This document shows positions 10,684 to 16,580 of a stretch of DNA of 16,580 nt, in pieces. The notes under the pieces were generated by a model. The model saw nothing but the letters and a program-made list of their open reading frames with translations, was not told the DNA's origin and searched no databases. Origin of the DNA: Gonium pectorale (Eukaryota; Chlorophyta; Chlorophyceae; Chlamydomonadales; Volvocaceae); NCBI GenBank assembly GCA_001584585.1, contig LSYV01000035.1, positions 27,860-44,439 on the forward strand, written 5' to 3'. Each line of letters starts with the position of its first letter. The stretch's first letter is position 1. Both the position numbers and the translations under genes were made by a program.

Positions 10684-12372
10684 GGAGAGGAGGGCGGCGA
10701 CGCACTCCGCTGCCGTTCACGGACGTGTAGTGCGCTTACGGGTTCCCTTCCGCGTTGGCGCGACAGGCAATGTTGGCCTTTTGCTTTGCTGCAGCAAGGC
10801 GTGCGCGCGCTGGTGGGTCATAAGCGGCGAGTTGAGGTGGTAAGCAGCAATATTTGACTGCGAGGCGGCGGTAACTTGCGCTCAGTGTCTCATGGAGGAG
10901 CCCGTTGTATGGCGCAAGGACGAGCGCGACAAGGAGCGAAGCTATTTGAGGCGCGTTGGAACATTGTTGGAGTATTGCCGTTTGCCTCGCGTGCGAGCAA
11001 GCGCTCAAGATGCTTGGCGATGGATCCATGCGGTTGTCTTCCGTGCCGGCGGCTGATGTGTGCAGTCTCACCCAATCGCACGAGAATTGTGATCTGTTTT
11101 GAGGGCTAGGTGTCTGGCCGCCAGTTGGCGCCAGGAAGGCGTCAGCACGGCCTTCAGGGTAGTGACGGAGGTGACAACGTGATGATGTATTGATGGGCGC
11201 GTTTCCCTCTGTGTTGTTGGTTCCTATGTTGAATTGCGGCATGCGCAGTTCACTGCATGTTTGGTCTATTGGAGGAAGCACGACCCGGGCCAATGATGGG
11301 ATTCTGATTTGTGGAATGCCTATGACATGCGACGTTTCACGGAGCGCTGCTTCGGGTTTTGTGAGAACTGCATCATTTTCCGCGTGCTTGCGAGGGCAAC
11401 GGAGGCGATGAGGCCTGCTGCGGGGCTCTAGAACACGCCAGACCTGCTCCAATAGTGCAGGGCGAAGCGTTCCTGTCTGCAAATTGGTTCTGCTTTTGGG
11501 GTGGGTAGGCTAAGGAGGCAGTATATGCGAGCAGCTAGGGCTCCGGCAATGGATTTCAAGATGGAGTTCCTGTTGCCGCGCCTGCTGGCGTCGGAATAAA
11601 GCTTTGACCGGTTAGCCGTGGTCTTTGCAGCGTGGCAGTGCAGGCGAGCGTCCTTAGCGGCCTTGCCCTTGTTAGAAGGTGTTGTCATACCTGCGTGAGC
11701 TTTTGCTCTATTAGAACCCTTACTTACGTCCATGTGTCAAGTGCAGTGGGCAGGAGCTAGCGAGCCTTTAGTATAGCAGCTATCCTAGAGAGGCCATTTT
11801 ATATCTAGGCTGCCAAAAGCGTGGGTGTGTCTCGCAGTAGGAGGGTAGTGCAGGTCCCGAGTCTTTGCCGCTCGCCCCTAGACACATGTTGACAATGCTA
11901 CTGATTTCTGTATACGTTAGCGCACGTCCATGCGCTCGGTAGTGTCCTTGTTTGCATGCTCTTCGACACGTCCAGGTTGGTCGTGACGGGGAGCTGTGCG
12001 GCGAATGACGCGTTGAGCGTCACCGCTCTGCGCTTCCGGTGGGCTGGTACCTTGCAGGATGCCGGTGGCGCATGCAGGCTGCAGCACCTGGAGGGAGCCT
12101 ATCACGGCTGCAATGTCGCTGTACATGTTGGTGAGCGCCATTACTAGGGACTTGAGGGAGAAGTACTGCACATCAACTTGGTTCGTTGAGGAGTTGGCTA
12201 ATGCAGGGTCAATCTGTACGCGGCCCGCACTTGTTTGGTGCTGCTGGCTCGGGTTGACTCGGGACATTGGCAGGCGGCTTAGGGGTCCTATTTTTGCAAG
12301 ACTTTGGAAGCAGAAGGCCGCCGGTTGCCCGTATGCTGTTTGTCTTGCACTCTGTAACCTGTTTCGACTTCC
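10684..12372 (+). other. Probable long 3' UTR of the kinase gene (TGTAA at 12353-12357)
   Basis: After the kinase stop TAA (10681-10683) the plus strand becomes G/T-rich and less GC-rich, the composition typical of 3' UTRs in Chlamydomonas-like algae. The first TGTAA I find is at 12353-12357, implying a UTR of about 1.7 kb. The G/T skew leaves the opposite strand poor in stop codons, which explains open minus-strand frames at 10736-11482, 11428-11733 and 11917-12378. None has a recognisable motif. A separate minus-strand gene cannot be ruled out. Confidence 0.5.
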
Positions 12373-12978
12373 TGGCATCAGTCACTTGGTGACAATGGTC
12401 TTAACTGTGCATGGGGAAGCAATTATTTTGTATACCGCTGCATTACCATCCCCAGCTGGATGGACGGCGGTCTGCGTCAACTGGGAGCTGGTGGCGGCAT
12501 CGTCGAGTGGCGCAAGAGTGAGTCCGCGGCACCTTATCGCCCCCTCTTGGTACTTCAGATTGTGTGTTGCTCTTGTCACCTCTTGACTCAGACGTCATAC
12601 CCCAGCTTGGGTTTCCTCTACCATTTAGGTATGGATGGCATGCTCGCATACGCCGGGCCAGCCGGGCACAGGGGGCGCGTCAAAGCACAGGGCCTCTGCT
12701 GAGGACCGTTTGCCCCCACCTCGTCATACTCCCGTTTCCCCAACAGCTGGTCAAAAGCGCCACCCACACCACCGCACACGTACGGCAATTTTACTTACTG
12801 TCCTTTTCATGTAGCTAGAGCAGGCTACGTAGTTAGAGAAGGGTAATACTGCTTGCTTTGTATCAACACGACACACGGAAGAGGAGACCTGGAGGTTGGC
12901 AAGTGACAGGAACCAGAAGGGTCTGCTGTCTTAGCAAGCATTTGATTTCATTTGCAGTAGTTCTGTCCAAGGCTGACC
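12373..12978 (+). promoter_or_regulatory. Short intergenic stretch and leader of the 93-residue gene
   Basis: About 600 bp between the presumed kinase transcript end and the next start codon; the promoter of the small gene must be here. A good splice acceptor (TTTGCAG after a T-rich tract) ends at 12957, 21 nt before the ATG, suggesting an intron within the 5' UTR. The donor could not be fixed. No clear TATA box is seen. Confidence 0.4.
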
Positions 12979-13260
12979 ATGCCGGAGCTTCTTCGGCCGA
13001 CCACGGTACAACGCCTCATCGGCTTTGGCGCGGGCACTGTAGCGGTCTCCGCCCTGTACTTCTCTACCATGCGGCTGACCTGGCGCCAAGCTGCTGATGT
13101 GGCCCAGCAGTATGGAGCTCCACCGAAGTCCATCACGCATGCAGAGGAGCAGCCGCTTGTGGGGCCCAAGGTTTGGGCGGCGCTGACACGACAATGGAAT
13201 GAAGGCGTTGACGGCACATTGGGAGTGTTAGCGACGGAGTTGGCCAAGCGCGGGTGGTAA
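12979..13260 (+). CDS. Small membrane protein resembling MICOS subunit MIC13/QIL1 (Mic12)
   Basis: Complete 93-residue single-exon frame. An in-frame TAG at 12958-12960 precedes the ATG, which supports the start. Residues about 12-31 (RLIGFGAGTVAVSALYFSTM) form one Gly-containing membrane segment near the N-terminus. The rest is a soluble tail ending in RQWNEGVDGTL (71-81) and a final ELAKRGW. MIC13/QIL1 proteins (yeast Mic12) have this same layout: about 100 residues, an N-terminal anchor, and a C-terminal W-N-x-G/I motif followed by an amphipathic helix. They stabilise crista junctions of the mitochondrial inner membrane by linking MICOS subcomplexes. The identification rests on layout and this short motif, so it is tentative; another small mitochondrial membrane subunit is the alternative. 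That the frame is a real gene seems well supported by its mixed, protein-like composition. Confidence 0.7.
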   Translation: MPELLRPTTVQRLIGFGAGTVAVSALYFSTMRLTWRQAADVAQQYGAPPKSITHAEEQPLVGPKVWAALTRQWNEGVDGTLGVLATELAKRGW

Positions 13261-13297
13261 CTGGGCACTAGCGTGTGGAGCGTAGGGTTTTCTGTTG

Positions 13298-13317
13298 CTG
13301 CCATTGTATGATGGCAG
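13298..13317 (+). repeat. Hairpin in the 3' UTR of the small gene
   Basis: CTGCCAT (13298-13304) pairs with ATGGCAG (13311-13317) around a 6-nt loop. The stem can be extended by a G-T wobble and one A-T pair. It lies about 40 nt after the stop. Its role is unknown. Confidence 0.5.
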
Positions 13318-13606
13318 TATCGCAATAACTTGTACGGTGTTTCCTATTAGTGCCTGGGTGTGGAAGCTGACGGGGTATAGTCTACGTGCGCCTGCCAGGA
13401 GGGGGCGCCGAAGCAGCGGGGCTGTAGTGGCGCTGCAGTATTGTGCCCAGGGATGTAGGATTACAACGAACGGTTCCAGAACGGCAGCAGGTTCGTGCGT
13501 CCTTGCTCATTGAGAACCCCAGCAATACCACTGGCCCGGATGGCTGGGTCTTGACTGGTGCCCAGTGATGTCGTTTACCTGGAACGTCATGTCCCCCGTT
13601 GCTTGC

Positions 13607-13611
13607 TGTAA
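13607..13611 (+). terminator. Candidate poly(A) signal TGTAA of the 93-residue gene
   Basis: First TGTAA after the stop at 13260, giving a 3' UTR of roughly 360 nt with G/T-rich composition. A second TGTAA at 13747-13751 is an alternative. On the opposite strand TGTAA occurs at 13461-13465, inside this UTR. Confidence 0.5.
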
Positions 13612-14690
13612 CGAAGGGGTGTCAAGCTCACCGCATGTAGAAGAAGCGGATATGATGGGACAGTGCATATAAACATGCTCAGGATGCCCATAGGAGACGA
13701 ATGGCAACACGAGCGGTCAGCAACTGCAATTAACGCTGGTCACGCATGTAACCTAGCAGGTGACCGTGCTCATTTATTGGGCCACCGCGGCTGAAGGTTT
13801 GACATTGGCCCAGTGCAGAACAGCGCTGTACGAGGTCGTGGGTTTGAAAAAAGAGAAACCTGCACAGAAAGAGGGAGCCCGCCTCTACGGCCATACACGT
13901 CCGAAGGCGCGACGTTTCCAGTAGGGCGGGCGGGTACAGAGCAAGACATGTGACGTTTTGAACACTTTACTCCATCGGCGCCGCGACATATGCCCTCGTG
14001 GCCTCCAACAGTAACGCCTGTCAGTAACCTGGTATCAGCTGCATCTTGCCAGCACGTCACTTATCCCGGAGTACTCCCGTTGTCCAGATAGCTGTATGCC
14101 AGGAGTCTGCCGGTCAAGACGTTCCATAAACGCGGCATGCACGATCTTCCAATTGTAATAGGTAGCCAACAGCACGTGCAAGCTGCAAGCAGCAAGTCCA
14201 AATAATGGTTGAGATGCGCAAGGTCAGCATCTCAACTACACTTACCACTCCTCTACGTACACAAAGTAAAAGGGGCCGTCAATGACAACGCGCACGTGTA
14301 CCTCATCAGTGAGGAACCAGGTACATATCGATTGAACCTGGCTACCGTGCCAGCACTGGCCAGCCAGCAAGGGCGGCAACAGACCCCATTCAGTATCCAC
14401 GCTTTTAGAATGCAACACGTTTAGTACTGCGAAAGATTGACCAGTAATTAACCCCCTCCTGTTTGGCTAACACAGGAAATCGGACCTGCCCCATAGTCCC
14501 TAATGCCGTTTGGAAGCCACAGGAGTTCAAGATAAAGTAGTCCACTGTCATCTTAGTCCAATTTAGGTGGGCGAGCCACACACATGTGTCACGTCGACAG
14601 AGCTTTACGCCCGGACCGAACAATCCAGGCTAGCGATCGCCGCTTCCCAGCTGCAGACCATTGCAGCACCGACCTACTGCCCTCACCAAC
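13612..14690 (-). other. Convergent 3' region, mostly the 3' UTR of the DIL-like gene
   Basis: About 1.1 kb without a supported gene between the two convergent units. From about 13800 to 14690 the minus strand is G/T-rich, as expected of a 3' UTR read leftwards. I found no minus-strand TGTAA between 13620 and 14690; the nearest is at 13461-13465, so the two transcripts may overlap at their ends or a variant signal is used. A 10-bp hairpin is at 14208-14236. Confidence 0.45.
14208..14236. repeat. Perfect hairpin (10-bp stem, 9-nt loop)
   Basis: GTTGAGATGC at 14208-14217 and its exact complement GCATCTCAAC at 14227-14236. It lies in the presumed 3' UTR of the minus-strand DIL-like gene, where it could form an RNA stem-loop. 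Its function is unknown. Confidence 0.65.
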
Positions 14691-16580
14691 TCATGCGGTC
14701 GGCTCCGACGCCACGGATACGGCGCCGCGTCGTCGGGGCATACCCGCCGCCCATAAGTCGTGAAGTAGCCGAAAGCGGACCGCAGACGCACCCGCTGAGC
14801 TGCTGCCCGCTCCTGCTCCGGTCGCAGACGACTTGGACACCACCTAAGTTGCGGACAACAAGGAAAACGACGTGTGTTTGACATGAGCCTCCAGTAAGAA
14901 GGTGCAGCCGGATTCCTATTTCGCCGAGCGAAACCGACCTGCGCCAGCTCCTCGAGCTCGTCCTCGCTGTCCGCTTCGTACTCGAGCCCCGGCTCCACAC
15001 CGGCTTCAACGCTGCGGAGCACGGCCGCGTCGGGCGGCGGAGCGTAGCCGCTGTGCATGTCAGCGGCGGCCGAGCGCAGATTCATCTGCGGCATGGCGCT
15101 CTCCTCCCGCAGCGACTCCAGGATGGCAGGGCTGATGCTGTCTGGTGCGAACTCATCGGGCTGTGGTGGGAAGGCCAGGACGTCCAGGGACAATTCTAAT
15201 GTACGTGCTCGACATGTACCTAAAAGTAAGCCGCTGCATGCAAATCTTCTTTAACGCACGAAGGCCGATAACAAATACCTACACAAGAGCTACACGACCA
15301 CATCGTCTGCGCCTCGATGTGCTGCCATGCCTCTCCGAGAGACAACCATGCGCAGAACCCACCTGGAAGCGCTTGAGTATATGCAGAACCGTGCGCATCG
15401 ACAGCGCCGCCCCTACATCCAGCCGTACCGCCCGGTCCAACAGCAGCTCCTTCGGCATCATCAGCAGGTCGGCGGCCGCGCGCAGTAGCGGGAACAGCGG
15501 ACCCGTCGGCACCGGCAGGCCTCCAGCGCCGCCTCCGGCGCCGCCACGATCGGCCCCAGAGGCCATGGCTGCCGCATCCGCAGCTGCGGCCGCTGACCCG
15601 GAGCCGTTGCCGCCCAGCGCGGGCTGCCCCGCGGCCCATTGCTGCAGCCGCGTCACCGTCATCTTGACCGACATGCCGCCGCCGAAGGTCAGCACGCCAC
15701 GGGCAAAAGGCAGGCTGCCATCATCCAGGTGCGGGATGGGACTGCTGCCCGCGGGGCCGGCGGGGCCCGACGATGCCGCCAGCGCGCCGTGCGGGTCGTA
15801 GTCTGCAAGGAGGTCGTTAACGCCGGGCGTCTCGGCGCCGCCTAGCAGGTGGGCGAAGAGGAGCAGGTCCACACGCTTAAGGCACTGCAGCAGCACCTGC
15901 TGCCGCAGCAGTGCACAATGGCCCACAGGGCCAGCGGCCGCCTGAGCCCACCCATGGGTCGGTGTGCTGCCACCGGTGCTCGCGGCGCCTCCAGCTGCGC
16001 CCACTTGACGGCTCAGCGCCGCGCTGACTGCCTCTAACGCTTCAAACCACTTCTTGATCGCCGCCTCCTGTTGCGCGCGCTTCGTGACTGGGGCAGGCGC
16101 CGGTCGCGCGGCAGTCGCGCCAGCTGCAGCGGCGCTGCCTGCAGTGCCAACCCGCCCCACAGCCGTTCCCAGGGCCGTGGGCAGGAGCACCTTCTCCCAC
16201 ATACGGCCCAGCAGGTCGTCAAACACTGCCCGCTCCAGGCGGCGCAGCTCCGGTACCAGCACTGCCGTGGCCCAGTGCTCGCTCCCGCTGCTAGGGCCCC
16301 CGCCACCCACGGCCGCCGCGACGGCCAGGCCGACGCCCCCCCCAGTGGGCGCCAGTACGCCAGCGGCAGCCGCAGCCAGCGACAGTCCGGTCAGCATCGC
16401 CCGCATGTGCACCGCGTTCGACCACCAGAACGACAGGGTGTCGAGGCTGTCTCCCGCCCCAGCGACCTGCGCGCGGACAACCGCAGCGCGGCGGTGCCGA
16501 GGGCGGCCGTCTGCTGGGCCCATGCACAGGACCGTCCGCACCGAGCGACGCGCGGAGCGTGCGGGCGCGCATCCCGGATG
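14691..16580 (-). CDS. DIL-like (myosin-tail-like) domain protein, C-terminal part
   Basis: Partial gene entering from the right edge. Proposed exons in transcript order: 16580-15363, 15160-14939 and 14843-14691 (TGA at 14693-14691); all junctions are phase 0, giving 530 visible residues. Conserved-looking blocks in order: LSFWWSNAVHMRAML (near 16430), VLLQCLKRVDLLLFAHLLGG, LTFGGGMSVKMTVTRLQQWA, LRAAADLLMMPKELL, then KRFQ joined across the intron to PDEFAPDSISPAILESL, and finally SEDELEELAQ and VRFRLLHDLW. This order matches, from memory, the C-terminal module of land-plant NT-C2 (EEIG1/EHBP1-type, 'myosin heavy chain-related') proteins, itself related to the DIL domain of class V/XI myosin tails. 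It is therefore probably a membrane-trafficking or cytoskeleton-linked adaptor (inference). Ala/Gly-rich inserts separate the blocks, a common algal feature. No motor domain is visible; a class XI myosin tail is the alternative. Confidence 0.75.

Noticed and set aside
10736..11482. Minus-strand open frame of 248 residues
   Set aside because: It is antisense to the G/T-rich presumed kinase 3' UTR, where few minus-strand stops are expected. No domain was recognised and no splice pattern supports it.
11917..12378. Minus-strand open frame of 153 residues, considered as a small gene
   Set aside because: Its composition is protein-like, but a second frame on the same strand looks just as protein-like at its 3' half. 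No family was recognised and it fits the antisense-UTR explanation. Kept only as a lead in findings.
12059..12586. Plus-strand open frame of 175 residues
   Set aside because: Rich in Trp and Cys with no motif, spans the candidate poly(A) signal, and has no gene-like context.
13773..13778. AATAAA on the minus strand as poly(A) signal of the DIL-like gene
   Set aside because: AATAAA is not the usual signal in Chlamydomonas-like nuclear genes, and a single hexamer in A/T-containing sequence is weak evidence.
14630..14938. Unspliced continuation of the DIL-like frame to the TAG at 14630
   Set aside because: The read-through tail is Arg- and Cys-rich and unlike the rest. Splicing out 14844-14938 gives a C-terminus that fits the family better.

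Overview
The window looks like nuclear DNA from a green alga, probably a Chlamydomonas/Volvox-type (volvocine) chlorophyte. The exons are GC-rich and code for Ala/Gly/Ser/Pro-rich low-complexity protein. Introns are about 95-310 nt, mostly with GTGNG-type donors and C/T-rich acceptors. TGTAA pentamers, the usual green-algal poly(A) signal, lie downstream of the stop codons. There are no bacterial operons, CRISPR arrays, rRNAs or recognisable tRNAs. All names come from reading motifs by eye; no database was searched.

Layout from left to right. (1) At 129-449 (+) is the last exon of a truncated gene, coding for a Lys/Arg-rich then strongly acidic C-terminus; its likely poly(A) signal is at 1097. 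(2) From about 1102 to 3862 there is no gene I can support; it holds a short tandem repeat, two small hairpins and one weak exon-like GC-rich stretch near 2338-2504. (3) At 3863-10683 (+) is a seven-exon gene for a protein kinase of about 1743 residues (tyrosine-kinase-like group). Its kinase domain is assembled from exons 2-7, carries a long insert between strands beta4 and beta5, and is followed by a tail of about 840 residues. A G/T-rich 3' UTR probably runs to about 12370. (4) At 12979-13260 (+) is a compact 93-residue gene with one membrane segment and a C-terminal W-N-x-G motif, resembling the MICOS subunit MIC13/QIL1 (Mic12) of mitochondria. (5) At 14691-16580 (-), running off the right edge, is the C-terminal part of a protein with a dilute (DIL)-like, myosin-tail-like domain. 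It resembles the C-terminal module of land-plant NT-C2 (EEIG1/EHBP1-type) proteins and is split into three exons here.

The small gene and the DIL-like gene are convergent, with about 1.4 kb of 3' sequence between their stop codons. Nothing suggests that these genes form one system; this looks like an ordinary stretch of algal chromosome. The best leads are the inserted, non-RD kinase with its large disordered tail, the MIC13-like gene, and the last intron of the DIL-like gene, whose removal restores a plausible C-terminus.
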